This document shows positions 1-11,751 of a stretch of DNA of 64,000 bases, piece by piece. The notes under the pieces are model-generated. The model saw only the letters and a program-made list of their open reading frames with translations. It made no database searches and was not told the DNA's origin. This DNA is from Acanthochlamys bracteata (lineage: Eukaryota > Streptophyta > Magnoliopsida > Pandanales > Velloziaceae), in the NCBI GenBank assembly GCA_019914995.1, contig CM034145.1, positions 310,001-374,000 of the forward strand. Reading direction: 5' to 3'. Position numbers and translations under genes: made by a program. Within the stretch, counting starts at the first letter, position 1; each line of letters begins with the position of its first letter.

Positions 1-1594
1 CAGTTGTCGGTATGAAATATCAAATATTTAAATGGACCATGAATAGAAACAACCCGAACTTTGGTGCCATGATGAATAGAAAAACCCTAACTGTGGTGGT
101 AGGGGAGAAAGATTGTGTCAAAAGGAGACATGGGTTTGTTGCAACATTACTGGAATATGGTATTATTCCATGAATTAAGTACGAAAAACCAAATAATTTT
201 GATCGAAATTTTTTTTAAAGAAAATTACGGAAGGGAATGTTTCAATGATTCCTTGGAGAGAGGAGTGAAGAAGAAAGAAAACAGAACAGGGGAGAGAAAG
301 GAAAGCAAAGCAGGGGAAGGCTAAAATAAAAAAAGGAACACTTTTTTTGCTTTGATTTGATTTTCGTATCGAGTTTGTAGAAAGCTTCACAAAGCAAGCA
401 AATAGAGGTGTTGGCTCGTGGGTCCCGCACTCTTCTTCTCCATTGATTGATTGTCTTGTTTTTTATTTTGTTTTGCATACGAGAAAATGAAAGTTACATT
501 CGAAATTTTGGATAAGATTTTGCTATTTCTATGCTGGACTTTCTCTTCAAAGCTTCAAGCTTTCTTCTTACGGATTTCAAAGAACACGTTGAAAAAGCTT
601 GTACATTCAATTTGTATTCAAAATATGCAACAAGAATCTAATAATAGCAAATTCACTTGACGTCCTTTTGGAGTTTTGACTCTTTAACAGAGCACGCATG
701 TAGTATTACTCTTCAAAAAATTCCACAAAAGAAACTAGAAAAGAAAATCTATCAATACATATAAAAGAGAAGCCTGAAGTTGTTATCAAGCCTATGATGA
801 TTATTATCAAGTGAAAAGTTGTATATCTGAAGGGAAAACAAAAATAGAGCTTGCTGCAGGGAAGCTAGATGCAGTTACGTTACCCCTTGGTAGCACCTGA
901 TGGCCTGATGCCAGCGGAACAAGCTCGTAACTGATGATATGTTCGGTTTTGGGAAGAACAGAAACAAAGTCACTATGAGCCAGGTCCAGTAGAAACAAAG
1001 GACTGCCAGTCGCCAGGAAAATACTTCAAATCTCCTGCAGTAACTTAAGATTTTGAATCCTAAAATGGAATAAGGGAATACCAAGGGTGGAATGCCGAGA
1101 GCACCCTAAGTTCCCAACCAATGGAGGCTTCCCCATGTTCAATCCAACTGAAACGGATGTCAGTTCTTCATAAGAGAATTTCAAAGATTAAGTTTCCAAT
1201 AAGAAATCCACGCTGTTTATAGCACATTCACATTACATGTCTAAAATCGAACCAGTTTGATCTACTACAGACTAGACACTATATACATAGCTGAACTAAG
1301 TCTCCCTCTTTTTAAATACCACCAAGTCCACAAACACAAATGCATACCAAAACCATTTCTCAACAAATAACCAACCTCATACCAAAACCAATCAACCATC
1401 TTCCTCTCAATCCAATAATACTAAAACAAGTGAAACCTACATGGTTCTACGAGAAACTTCATGCAAACATTCCACCTTTCTCTACCCAATCCCTTAGAAA
1501 ACATTCCTCTAACCAATGGCATTGTCAAAATAAGTAATCAGGGTTTCTCTCCATCAATAGTACAAGAACAAAGTGAAACTATATGTAAAGATTC
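1..1594. other. Leading intergenic stretch, no gene recognised
   Basis: I find no ORF here with recognisable protein similarity. Bases 240-320 are a purine-rich run. The near-repeat 'catgatgaatagaaa'-type motif occurs twice between about 40 and 95. Bases 800-1100 have more balanced composition and could be a decayed gene piece, but no frame gives a family I know. Confidence 0.5.
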
Positions 1595-1840
1595 TGTTTG
1601 GCATTGCGTTAGAAAAACAGCTTTTTAATTTTTAATTTTATATTTTCATACATATTTTATAAATATACAAAAAATTTATTTAAAAATTTAAATAATTTAA
1701 AAATATTTTAATTAGCAAATTTCTTATATTATATATTTTTATTATTTTTATAAAAAAATTAATTTATTTTTCATAAAAAAATAAAAATAGTTTTTATTTC
1801 AAAATAATTTAATTTTATAACCACTTCCAAAACGCAGCCT
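1595..1840. repeat. A/T-rich MITE-like element (copy 1)
   Basis: The ends are imperfect inverted repeats: 'ggcattgcgtt' near 1600 and 'aacgcagcc' near 1831. The core is about 85% A/T with the family body 'ttttaatttttaatttta'. There is no coding capacity. The same body recurs many times in the window. Confidence 0.55.
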
Positions 1841-1958
1841 ATCTTTCTCTTCCCAATCCCTCAAAAAATATCGTTTTAACCGATACTAATTCAAATCATC
1901 AACAAGGACTTCAAAAGCGAACAAAAACACAGAGAGAGGTTGGCGAGTAATTCCGTAC

Positions 1959-2316
1959 TTGAGATTGTCAACATCATTGCAGGCTTGTACCGGCGTGCCG
2001 GATTCCGGCAACATCACCACACCGAAACATAACAGCAACAACTGCCTGCACCATTCTCCGGTGCTTTGCAAGCCAATCTCTCTTCACGACTCCACCAGGC
2101 GGCGACTTCTGCTGCTGCTGACCCAACGGATCAATCACATGCCTCTCACGTGACATTTTACCGGCAGCCTCTGCAGTCCGCGCAAACCCACGAACATTGA
2201 TCGGTGGTTGAGTTGAGTGAAGGTAAGAGGAAACAGTTTGGTGGAGAACTTGGTCGCCACCGATCAGAGAGATTAGAAGACTGGTGCTGTTCGTAATTAT
2301 TCTGGATTTCTCCCAT
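1959..2316 (-). pseudogene. TRAPPC11 (foie gras)-like first-exon fragment, copy 1
   Basis: On the minus strand a frame reads SLLISLIGG, then SSYLHSTQPPIN, then GGVVKRDWLAKHRRMVQAVVA. This order and spacing match my memory of the N-terminus of plant TRAPPC11, a subunit of the TRAPP vesicle-tethering complex: a PEELRTPPVSLVSLVG opening, SYLHxxQPPIN, then a GILKRDWLLKHRTRVPAVVAALF block. The frame breaks near 2000. The expected continuation (QACNDVDNLK) appears in another frame and runs to a possible donor at 1957-1958. The start codon at 2316 is out of frame with the body. No downstream exons are seen, so it is a dead, truncated fragment. It lies downstream of NLR1 in the same orientation, and a second, shorter copy is at 8.8-8.9 kb. 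Family identity is inference from recall. Confidence 0.65.
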
Positions 2317-2420
2317 TGCCGGAGATTGCTTTCAGGTTCCGGCGATCGATCGACCGAGATCGATCTCCGTTGATTGATAGCAACGATAATAACTGTAGTA
2401 ACGAGAATGTTTATGACCCG
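2317..2420 (-). repeat. Duplicated 5' leader of the TRAPPC11-like fragment
   Basis: This stretch, including the palindrome-rich 'cgatcgatcgaccgagat' motif, is matched with small differences at about 8931-9055. It lies just upstream of the fragment's start codon, so the duplicated unit included leader or promoter sequence as well as the exon. Confidence 0.6.
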
Positions 2421-3675
2421 TCCCTGGGCCTTGATCGGCACTGGACTAACCCGGCTAGTCCAGCTAGCCTAACCCATAAATCAATACAAAGCAATAATAC
2501 AAATTTTTTAAAATTTTGACAATATCTTTCCTAAAATTTAAAGGCAAAAATCATACAAATTCATTATGATAACAAGAACCAGCAATTTACGCATAGGTAC
2601 AAAAATAATCTTAAATTTTCAAATAACTAATTAAACATATAAATACTATCCTGGACTGTTACAAGCTACAAGCTGATACCATTTTCAAATAAAAACAAAA
2701 ATATAAATACAACTCAATATACACAAATGAATGAGAACATATAATTCTTCGAAGTTACGGGCTAACTAAAGTATGAAAACATAAATGCATACCATCGTTA
2801 CATCACTCTGATCCACGTCACCGAACACCGTTCAAACTAACTCTACTCTACAACAACCGGGAGAAATCAAAGAAAAAATGATTGATCCCAGTGAGGTGTA
2901 AAATCAAAATATATCATTTAAGACTTATAATACACTATCCTAATATTAACTCACTATATCTCTATATGAAACAGATGTAATGATAAATAAGATCGAATCT
3001 TACTAAGTTCTGAGTCGTTCAATACCAACTTAGTCTTTAGGCAGAAAAGATACAATAAAAATGCGATGCAACACGCTGCAATCATTCCTTTAATAAAGAC
3101 ATTACATTATATACATGAAGTTATATAGCTTAATCCTCCTAAAAATTTACATGTGCCAATCTAAGTATTCAACCATACACTATTCACATGATCTCTATGG
3201 CTATTTGTGTATGTCATATGTATAATCTCCTTTCCAAGCCATTAATACATTCATGCATATAACGAGCATATTTATATGAACTACAAAATGATATACCATA
3301 AGTGATCAAGTAAGACTATATCTCTAACTCGCATCGCTACAAACTACTTGCACATGTGCATACAAATATACCAATCGTATACATAACCCATCTCTTTGGA
3401 ATGCTTATGTATGTTCATACCATTCATAACAATAACCTTTAGATGCATGCATATATGAATCCGTGCAGTAGATCAACATGCACTTATACTATCAGTCTGA
3501 TGGTTATGCATGTGTGTGCATCTATAAATATGATTCAATATTCGTCTGGAAATCGAGATAGAGTAGAGGGTCAAAATCATGCCTATTTTATCTATATATG
3601 TGGCCGTGCATGCACATCAAACTGTTTGTACAACATCAAACTGTTTCACAGTTTTGTGCTCAAGCTAACGATAAT
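2421..3675. other. Intergenic, possible degraded retroelement
   Basis: No convincing ORF is present. The stretch is A/T-rich with many 'atgcatat'- and 'catatg'-type words, a texture I associate with old Gypsy-type non-coding regions. There are no paired LTRs, primer site or domain to prove it. Confidence 0.3.
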
Positions 3676-3789
3676 CTAATTGTCAACGAAATTACTCTCA
3701 GGCTTACAAGCCTTAGCATTCAAAAATTTTCCCATGTAGTTACTTGTTACCTTAACATTGGAAACCAAAATATTCAATAGAAACACTTG

Positions 3790-3935
3790 ACTTAAGTTAC
3801 TGGAGCTGTGCTGTGAACCAGAAATCTTCCCAAAAGAAGTTGTCAAGCCTGTATTGTGAAAAACAAAGTTGCTTGGAAAAACAACATAAGAATTTCCAAA
3901 TAAACAGTTATAGTATATGAGGCTGATCATCAATT
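3790..3935. repeat. Duplicated NLR 3'-flank segment (left copy)
   Basis: This block, from 'gtgctgtgaaccagaaatct' to 'atgaggctgatcat', is repeated with moderate divergence at about 11285-11420. Each copy lies downstream of one NLR gene (NLR1 and NLR2). It shows that the duplication unit extends well past the stop codon. Confidence 0.7.
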
Positions 3936-4468
3936 AACATAGCCTGAAATCAACCATGTTACTCGGAAACTTCTGCTAAATATAATCTAATTTTTGAGTA
4001 CTTTTATCCCTGATTAAAAGAATTGAATATCATGATACATACATTGTAGGCTATGTAAAATGCAGTAGTCATGCTCCCAGACCCTTCCATAACTGCACGA
4101 ATCTTGTTTACCTGAATGGACAAAACACAACAATCGACATTTTGTTTATTGCCAACAAATCAACACCTCACACAAATCAATTTGTACTAGACACTGACGA
4201 ACAATCAGCAAACTTCACAACCCAAACGACATGAAACTTGACTCATAACACCCTTGTTCCTTTTGGGAAAGAAAACATCAAGAAGCAGCAACCCAACTGA
4301 CGAATGGAAAAGCATAGCATTAGCACAATCTAAAACATTAATAATAATAATCATAATATCCAGAAATGAAGCGGAGCCGATTAATCCAACTGCAAGCATG
4401 CTGTTAATCGTCAAACTCTGCGTTCAACTTTGATCTTCGTCGCTTTCAATCTTGTCTATGGTCGCCTT

Positions 4469-4574
4469 CTAAAAATTAAGAAGAAGAACAAACAAAGACT
4501 AATTATAGAATTGAAAGAGCTACTTTTAATCAATGCATTAAGATGTAACATATATACACAGAGAGAGTTCTTAC
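4469..4574 (-). other. Conserved 3'-UTR intron of NLR1
   Basis: Nine bases after the NLR1 stop codon a donor (AAG|GTAAGAA, minus strand) is followed 106 bp on by a TTTTTAG|AAGGCGAC acceptor. The same donor and acceptor positions exist in NLR2 (12536-12629). In NLR3 the acceptor has changed from AG to AC. The intron is inferred from consensus and conservation; no transcript evidence is available here. Confidence 0.55.
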
Positions 4575-4583
4575 CTTGGTTGA

Positions 4584-7500
4584 TCAGCCTTGAGCAAGGT
4601 GGGAACAGAGAGGCCACTCTGAGCAATCGTCGCGTTCACAAATCTCCCGGAGCATCTTGGCTGTTCCTTCCTCAGTTCGCAGCATATTAAGTGACGGGAA
4701 CTCGAGCCTTCTGCCGAACAACCATTGCGGCAGGGAATCCATAGAGTTTGAGTGCAGATAAAGCTGCTCCAGCTTGGGAAGACTAGAGACCGTTTGCAGT
4801 CCGTTGTTGTTTTTAAGACCCAATTTTCTAAGGGATGGAAGATGGCCAAGCTCTTCCAATCCTGAATTCCATATGTACAGCTGCGCTAAGGATCCGGCTC
4901 CATAGCGATAGAAGCTAGATGGAAGAGACTTCAGCAACGGGCATCCGATAATTCCGAATTCTTCCAAACAAGGGAAGGCTTTACAGATCCCTCCATCACT
5001 TCCTTCGTCTTCTTGCATATCCCACTTCCATTCTTCCCAGTTATCCATTCTGTTGAAAAACAAATGTTTCAGCTTGGGAAACATAACCTTGTGTGGAGAA
5101 TAAGAAGAAGAACCTCCATGATTAGTGAGGCCGAGAAACTCTGGGCCGATAATTCTGACAGCCGATGCATCACTGATTCCGAGGTGCTTCAAGTTTGGGA
5201 GCATGCCAAGTGGTGGAAGGTTTGTGCAATAATTACATCCGTTCAATTGCAAATGCAATAGATTAGGAAGATAATTATAAGAGATCCAACCGGGGAACCT
5301 TCTTCCAAAAAAACCAAAGATCCTCAAGTCCTCGAGACAATCCGGAGGCAACAAAAAGAACTCAAACACCTTCTCAATGCTCTCCTCGTCCATTTCAGTT
5401 TGAGTAGGCGGTGTGCATCGCAAATTCAAATGCTCCAAGCAGCTGTTATCTCTTAGTATGCTTTCCAATTTTGTATTTTTATCATCTAAAACTTTTGCTC
5501 TCTCTAGGTGCTTAATGTAGAGCATGCGAAGGTAGCGGAGGCAAGATAAATCTTCCAAACTGCACCATTTTGTTCGGCTTTGTTGTGGCAAAACATCCCG
5601 ATGGTGAATATTAAATCCCCAAACTTCTTGGAGTTTATTCAGGTTTTGCAATCCTGCTGGCATACCCTCCAGTTCTGTAGACCGAATGTTAATACTTCTC
5701 AGGTTCTGAAGTCTAACTATACTCGTTGGAAGGTTCCGTTGGATTTTACAATCAGTGAGATATAGGAAGAGGAGGTTTGGAAGGTCTCCAATGCTGTCAG
5801 GCAATTCTCTTATGCTAATATTGAAAAGAAGCAGACATCTCAAGTGTATGAGATTTTGTATAGAGGATGGCAGACGTCCAATAGGAGCATCCGCCAAGTG
5901 CAAGATTCGAAGGCGCTTGTTGGCTTTGCAAATCTTATTGATGCCCTCATCATCCACTTGTGAACCTTCTAAGCCTAAATACCTCAGAGATGTGCATTTT
6001 GTAATAAAATCAACAAGCGGAGCTGCATTCGAGTCACTATTATTGGCACTAACTTTAATACGCAAGTTGCGCAATTTCATGGCAGATGTATTATAGTAGG
6101 TTATATCTGTTAACTTCTCCGCACATAAATTCTCACCTTGTGTTAGATAACGGCCTAGAACTCTCAAGAGATCATGCATCTGCCATTTTGTTCCACGAAC
6201 ATTTTCAGGCATAACTTGCAACATACCTCTTTGAATGAGTTGAACATAGCAATTTCCTGCTTCTTTTTCAAGGGTAGAATTCTTGAATTCTCTTATTAAC
6301 CCTTCAGATATCCAAAAATTGCATACAGCTTCCATGTGATGCTTCTCACCGGAACTAGTTAATGAGCAATAAAGAAAGCATTGTTTAAGTTGCGGAGGCA
6401 AATCCTTATAACTCAAATACAATGCATTATGAATTTCATCTGGGAGTTTTGTCGATGACCATTCGCTACGTTCGAGAACACCCTCCCACGCACGCCTACT
6501 TCTGTTTGTCTCGCATAGCACACCCGCAATTGCACGGATAGCTAAAGGCAATCCTCCACATTTGTCCACAATCTGCACTCCAATATCCTTAAGCCACAAA
6601 ATCTCACTTTCATCTCCGCCCAACACCACAACTTTACATAATAATAGCCATCCATCCTCGAGAGACATTGGTTCGATTGGCAAGCATCTGACAGCCTTCA
6701 TTTGATTAGCGATATCTTCTCTTCTAGTTGTAACCAAGACCCTGCTGCCTATTGCTCCACTATGGAGGGGATTCTTCAGTAGATCGTTCCAGATGGACGC
6801 GTTCCATATGTTGTCCAGCACAACCAAGAATTTCTTATTTTCAAGGGCATCTTTCACCATGGGCTCGAGCTGTGCTTTTGTTAGAGCGCCTGTGTGATCG
6901 ACTTTCATAGAAGCCATAATGTCACATAAAAGTTTCTCCTCATCATATATTTCTGAAACACTGACCCATATTTTTACTTGAAAAGCAGCCTCGACTCTGT
7001 AATCATTAAACACCTTTTGGGCTAGTGTAGTCTTCCCGATTCCTCCAATGCCCGTGATTCCATACACGAGGATCTTCTCTCGTTCATCCTTCTCTGTTAG
7101 AAATTCCACAAGTTTGTCTGTGTTCTCTTCAATCTTTGATCCCACGATGTCTGGATTCAAAACAGGTGAACTTGCTCTACTGCTTCCCGCAATAGTCTTG
7201 TCTTCACGCCATGAAGATATATTGGCAATGAGTTGAAACCGAGAGCCTTCTTCAGAGATCTGCTGGAGCTTAAATTTGAGCTCTTTCATTTTGGTCCCAA
7301 TCTCATGAGTGTGCGCAATCTTGACGAAGCAAGAGGGTAAAGGAAAATAGCATGACAGCGACGATCCAGATGGTGTTGTTGGTTCCTTCGTCTTCTGAGC
7401 CTCGATGAAGCATTCATCAAGTATATCTTCTGCATCATACATGACATCCTTGAGCTTGGCAAGCCAATCATTAATGAACTTGTCCTCAATCCTTTTTCTC

Positions 7501-7655
7501 TCTGCATCCTCAAGGACATTGCTAATACTTTGGAGTGTCTCCCGAAGCCTTTTGACTTCTTGAGGCACGCCTATGAGCATGGAGATCTCTTCCTCCACCA
7601 TCTTATGCAGGTAATCAGTGAGCCGATTGATGAGATTTTGGGCTATGAACGCCAT
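4584..7655 (-). CDS. CC-NB-LRR disease-resistance protein (NLR1)
   Basis: A 1,023-residue intracellular immune receptor of the CNL class in one coding exon. I chose the start at 7655 (MAFIAQNL) because the same start is conserved in the two paralogues; an in-frame ATG 21 codons upstream lies in the less conserved leader. Order of domains: Rx-type coiled coil with an EDVID-like DAEDILDE (about 74-81), P-loop GIGGIGKTT (about 202-210), RNBS-A, kinase-2 KFLVVLDNIW (about 275-284), RNBS-B GSRVLVTTR (303-311), GLPL (about 368-373), RNBS-D CFLYC (about 426-430), MHD (about 493-495), then leucine-rich repeats from about 530 to the end. Motifs needed for nucleotide binding look intact, but the second kinase-2 Asp is Asn. 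It is the leftmost of three tandem, same-strand paralogues. No integrated decoy domain is seen. The pathogen target cannot be inferred. Confidence 0.95.
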   Translation of the reverse strand: MAFIAQNLINRLTDYLHKMVEEEISMLIGVPQEVKRLRETLQSISNVLEDAERKRIEDKFINDWLAKLKDVMYDAEDILDECFIEAQKTKEPTTPSGSSLSCYFPLPSCFVKIAHTHEIGTKMKELKFKLQQISEEGSRFQLIANISSWREDKTIAGSSRASSPVLNPDIVGSKIEENTDKLVEFLTEKDEREKILVYGITGIGGIGKTTLAQKVFNDYRVEAAFQVKIWVSVSEIYDEEKLLCDIMASMKVDHTGALTKAQLEPMVKDALENKKFLVVLDNIWNASIWNDLLKNPLHSGAIGSRVLVTTRREDIANQMKAVRCLPIEPMSLEDGWLLLCKVVVLGGDESEILWLKDIGVQIVDKCGGLPLAIRAIAGVLCETNRSRRAWEGVLERSEWSSTKLPDEIHNALYLSYKDLPPQLKQCFLYCSLTSSGEKHHMEAVCNFWISEGLIREFKNSTLEKEAGNCYVQLIQRGMLQVMPENVRGTKWQMHDLLRVLGRYLTQGENLCAEKLTDITYYNTSAMKLRNLRIKVSANNSDSNAAPLVDFITKCTSLRYLGLEGSQVDDEGINKICKANKRLRILHLADAPIGRLPSSIQNLIHLRCLLLFNISIRELPDSIGDLPNLLFLYLTDCKIQRNLPTSIVRLQNLRSINIRSTELEGMPAGLQNLNKLQEVWGFNIHHRDVLPQQSRTKWCSLEDLSCLRYLRMLYIKHLERAKVLDDKNTKLESILRDNSCLEHLNLRCTPPTQTEMDEESIEKVFEFFLLPPDCLEDLRIFGFFGRRFPGWISYNYLPNLLHLQLNGCNYCTNLPPLGMLPNLKHLGISDASAVRIIGPEFLGLTNHGGSSSYSPHKVMFPKLKHLFFNRMDNWEEWKWDMQEDEGSDGGICKAFPCLEEFGIIGCPLLKSLPSSFYRYGAGSLAQLYIWNSGLEELGHLPSLRKLGLKNNNGLQTVSSLPKLEQLYLHSNSMDSLPQWLFGRRLEFPSLNMLRTEEGTAKMLREICERDDCSEWPLCSHLAQG

Positions 7656-8845
7656 TGTAGATGAACTGAAGATCTGGAAAAATAGATGGATCAAAGAAAG
7701 GGAAGGAGACTGCTGCACCAGAGATTATGATCAGAAACTGCAGTAATTGGCAAACTGATAGACGAAGTTCATAAAAGAAGTTTGCTTATAGAAATGAACA
7801 ATCTTGCAAGTAACAATTTACAAGTTATAGATGAAATTAACTTTGAAGGGATCCAACTTCCAACCTTCAAGAAGAGCTGGAACAGGATTCCGATCTTGGA
7901 CTCCAGGAATATATATAAGAACTGTGAAACTTTTTTTTGAAAAAAAAGGTTTAAGAAGAAAGGAAAATATATTTAGTGAGCGAGTGATTTCATAGTAAGT
8001 ATTACCTCACGCTGAAAGCTTGATCAGCATCACAGCATGCAGTGCGTTAACAGGATGAATCAATGCAGAGAACTAAGAGGAAGACCACCCAACAAAAGAG
8101 GCAGAACCTGAAGCAGCAGATCGAAGAGAGATGAACGAGAGAAAGCCGGACTTAGAAGACGCAACCCTGTTAACAAACCTGTCCAGAGAGGGAGAAAAAG
8201 ACGTATGAATCAAATGTTGGCATCACGTATAAAGGTAAGAATCTAAAATCAACCATATTGCATGCTCACCTTTGTCATCTCTTCGTTTGCGTTCCTGTCT
8301 TAGCTGAGAAGACTTGAAACCCCCCCAATGAGTTTATGTTAGATGAGCTAGGAAGGGAGATCTGAAACATCATCCAAGCATAGCATGAAAAATGGAATTT
8401 CTCCAAAAGTCCATCAGTTGACCAACTGATAGCATAGAGAAGTCTAGCTGATAACATAAATAAAGAGAAGTCTAGTTGCATGATGCTTCGACGAAACTGG
8501 AAATATTCGACACCGATGCCAATCAGAGCGCAATAATAGGCTTTGGCTTTGACTACAAAAAGTTTCTTTGTAGTTATAAGCAGTCTGCAACCAACTCATG
8601 GTGACATAATATTTGTCTGCAACTTGATATATTAGAAAAAAAATTTAGACCAATAAAAGAATTGCTTGTATCAAATCATGAAAACAACTTATCAAAAGTT
8701 CATGAAAACCTGAACTTCTTCGCAAGCTTAAATTTAAGAACTATTTAGGGACATTCTGAAGCAGTGGAATCAGAAAAAGCGATAAAAACAACATTCGTTA
8801 GAAATCTCAAATGATGGTAATATTAAAAATTACTTCAAGTCACCA
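7656..8845. promoter_or_regulatory. NLR1 5' flank, duplicated with NLR3
   Basis: This region aligns almost end to end with 33,690-34,880 upstream of NLR3, for example 'tcttagctgagaagacttgaaac' near 8300 and 34,315. It aligns in part with 15,711-16,250 upstream of NLR2. Homology with the NLR3 flank stops near 8846, exactly where the second TRAPPC11-like fragment begins, so that point is a duplication or insertion boundary. A TATATATA run at 7909-7918 could be a TATA box for NLR1 but is not conserved in the paralogues. Confidence 0.55.
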
Positions 8846-8930
8846 TGAGTTGATTGGTGATCTTGGTCGCCGCCGAACAGAGAGATTAGAGAGACTGGTG
8901 GTGTTAGTAATTCCTCCGGATTTCTTCCAT
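8846..8930 (-). pseudogene. TRAPPC11-like first-exon fragment, copy 2
   Basis: The minus strand reads PEELLTPPVSLISLFGG, close to the conserved opening of plant TRAPPC11. The start ATG at 8930 is one base out of frame with it. The similarity ends after about 28 codons at the junction with the NLR1 5' flank. The leader (8931-9055) is also shared with copy 1. It is a truncated, frameshifted remnant lying downstream of NLR2 and upstream of NLR1. Confidence 0.65.
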
Positions 8931-9210
8931 TTCCAGAGATTCCGGTCAAGTTCGGGCGATCGATCGACCGAGATTTCCATCTCGTTGATTGATTGAGATC
9001 CATATTGATTGATAACAACGACAATAACTTTGGTAACGAGAATGTTTATAAGGAAGGAAGGATTTGGAATTGCTAACACAGTTTATAGAGGTCTTAAATT
9101 TTAAACTTAGGAAAGACTAGTTGATTGTGAAATCATTATTGCAGGTCTGATTTGCAAAAGTTAGGATGGACTTGAAATTGCCAAATGGTTTATCCAGTAA
9201 GAAATTAATA

Positions 9211-9415
9211 GATATTTGGTAGAATTTTTTTATATTCTAATTTTTTATTACATTTAAAATTTTTAAATATTTTATAAAATTTAAAAAATTTTTAAAATAT
9301 AAATAATTTTACGTCATAAAATTTAACTATATTGTTTACACAAAAAATAAAACTCATTTTAAAAAAATTTTAAAATATTTAAAATATTTTTAAATAAACA
9401 CTCTCAAATATTTCT
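9211..9415. repeat. A/T-rich MITE-like element (copy 2)
   Basis: Imperfect inverted ends ('gatatttggt' and 'ctcaaatattt') flank a very A/T-rich core resembling the other copies. It has no coding capacity. Confidence 0.45.
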
Positions 9416-9460
9416 ACATAATTCGGATATTGTATTATGTGGATTAATAGTATTGTTAGA

Positions 9461-9652
9461 AAATCGTTTGATATTATTTTTTAATTAATTATCATTTTCA
9501 GATTATTTTATATTTGTAGTAAAACTATAAATTTAACAAAGGCTAAAAATTATATATGTAATTTATTTTCATTTATTTTTATTTTTTAAATTTAAAATAA
9601 TTTAAAATATTTTTATTTTAATTTATTTCATAACACTTCGAAACGACACTTA
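9461..9652. repeat. A/T-rich MITE-like element (copy 3)
   Basis: The ends 'aaatcgtttg' and 'cgaaacgac' are inverted relative to each other around an A/T-rich core. It sits immediately beside copy 2. Confidence 0.45.
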
Positions 9653-11280
9653 TTATTCAAATACCTGAACAATACGAGTACTGCTAAATCGATTATTTTT
9701 CTGAATTTGCAAATTAAAGAGTGATATGACTGCGAAGAATTTAAGGAGTCCGAAATTCTATTTTTTGCGAAAGTGAATGTTATAAGCCTTAGCGCAAAAC
9801 AGAGAGCAAAACTGTTGCATATAAATTATGTTATTGAACTTATAATGCAAATTCAAGTAAAGCCCTTGTATTATTTTCTCTCTTGTTTAATGACTTTAAT
9901 CTCTCGGTCTCTTCTTTCTTTTCTCTGTTGTTTTGTTTCAGTTTTCTTGGAAATTTTGGTTTATTTGTGCTTCAATATTTTGTTGCCGGTTCTTGGTTGC
10001 TTGATTGGTATAATCAACGCTAGCCTCGGTGACGGTGATCCACTCTAAAGGTCTTATTCTTTTGATCTTTTGTTTTTGGTATAAGATGAGTCTGTTATTA
10101 GATTGTAATGGTTTTTGTTCGTTTTAGTTTTTGATTAGATGTTTTTGTGTGTTTGGTTAGTGGGTAGTTATTGGAAGCGTTTGATGAAATTCCTGAAGAT
10201 AATGTTGTTTGTTGTTTTTTTTATAGTTTTTTTTGAAAGCGAGTTAAGTTAGTTTTACTTTAGTGCGTAAATAAAAATTAAAGCTTTTTGAAACGTTACT
10301 GTTTCCTAGGATAAATTTGTTTGTCGGGGTTGATGAATAGTTGATCACTTGAATTGTCTATTCTTGAGTTTGCGTCAGAAGGGAGTTTGATGAGAAATTT
10401 GGTCCAGGAGTTTGTGTATATGTTAAATTTGTTGGTTCGAAAGAATGCAGCAGACACGCATAAGATTTATTAACTTTCTGAATCATAGATGTACACCGTA
10501 GTCAACTGTAAGTACTTCTACAATTACTTCTTTATGGAAACTCCAACATATTGGTGTTGACAATGAAGTAAGAGACTTCAAACTGAATTTAAGTAAGCAT
10601 GATTAGCATTCTTCGATTTTCATTCAAATGCATGAATGGCCTTGATGCTGAAGCGAGGGAAAAAAGGCATCTTACAAAATGGCCTTCAAATGCATGAATG
10701 GCACTAGGAAGCAGGGGGCAATGATAAGAGGAGACTTGCCTTCAATCTGCAAACTTCTCAGTACATCGAGCCCCAGGTTTCTAGGCTCAATAATACTCGC
10801 AAATAACCAAGTGAAACATAGAACATGACAGACTTAATTTGGTCTGTGCCATTTGAGCTCTAAATTGCAAGACCATGAATCTCCTGGTCTTAAATCTGGA
10901 ATTGAAATAACTCCAAAAGAATGCTGGATTCTATTACTGTTATCTGTTTCAGAAGCAATTTTTTTTTTTTCACGCATTCCTGAAATGCAGAGAATCTCAA
11001 CAGGATAATTATCTGATCAGAAGATTCATATTCTCTTGACCTCATCAACAACCACCTTCTCTTGCATCAATTATATTGATCTTCGGCTCCCTATGACGGT
11101 TACCAGGATGCTCATGGTATGTGGCATGCCACCACAATTCCTCTAACCTATCTCTGGTGGAACTTCATCAAGGATGACACAGAATACTGCACTGCAGTTC
11201 TTCTTAAGGAAGCAAAATAAACAGTTTCAGAATTCAGCACTCTTTGTACCAATAGCTCTTCTCCGTTTCTCTGTTGATAG
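9653..11280. other. Intergenic between NLR1 and NLR2
   Basis: No gene is recognised. A 91-codon plus-strand ORF at 9773-10048 is hydrophobic but has no family signature, and I do not call it a gene. A short near-repeat around 'caaatgcatgaatggc' occurs at about 10,625-10,643 and 10,685-10,702. Poly-T tracts and T-rich DNA around 10,040-10,300 resemble plant intron or leader sequence. Confidence 0.4.
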
Positions 11281-11284
11281 TCGA

Positions 11285-11420
11285 ACCTGATTTGTGCTGT
11301 GAACAGAAATCTTTCGGAGAAAAGTTATCAAGCATGTAATGTGAAAACAAAATTGATTAGAATAACAAGATAAAATTCCAAATAAACCATTATAGCTTAT
11401 GAGGCTGATCATTATATGAA
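11285..11420. repeat. Duplicated NLR 3'-flank segment (right copy)
   Basis: This is the partner of 3790-3935: the same order of words with scattered substitutions and small indels. It places the downstream end of the duplicated unit at least 1.1 kb beyond the NLR2 stop. Confidence 0.7.
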
Positions 11421-11458
11421 TTGGTAATGTCGAATGAACGCTGTCAAATTCAAATTTA

Positions 11459-11685
11459 AGGGCGTGTTTACCAACCACGTAACTCCACTTTTTACATATT
11501 CATTTTCAATACAAAATAAACACATTTAAAATAAACTTTTTCTCTTAAACTTTTTTTCAAAATTTAATTTTAAAACTTACTTTTAATACAAAATTATATA
11601 AAAAATTATTCTTAAATATTTTAAATTTTAAATTTTAAATTCATTTAAAAAAAAATAAGTTTATATCAAAATAAATACACCCTAA
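11459..11685. repeat. A/T-rich MITE-like element (copy 4)
   Basis: The ends read 'taagggcgtgttta' on the left and 'taaatacaccctaa' on the right, a clear terminal inverted repeat with a few mismatches. The core is A/T-rich and about 230 bp in all. Confidence 0.6.
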
Positions 11686-11751
11686 ATATCTCAATTAAAT
11701 GTATAGGACTAGACATTTGTTCGTGTTAGTTCTCATCAAGTTAATTATGTT

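Noticed and set aside
800-1100. Possible coding fragment
   Set aside because: All frames are interrupted and none resembles a known protein.
9773-10048. Hydrophobic 91-codon ORF
   Set aside because: T-rich DNA gives Leu/Phe/Ile-rich ORFs by chance; no family, promoter or duplicate supports it.
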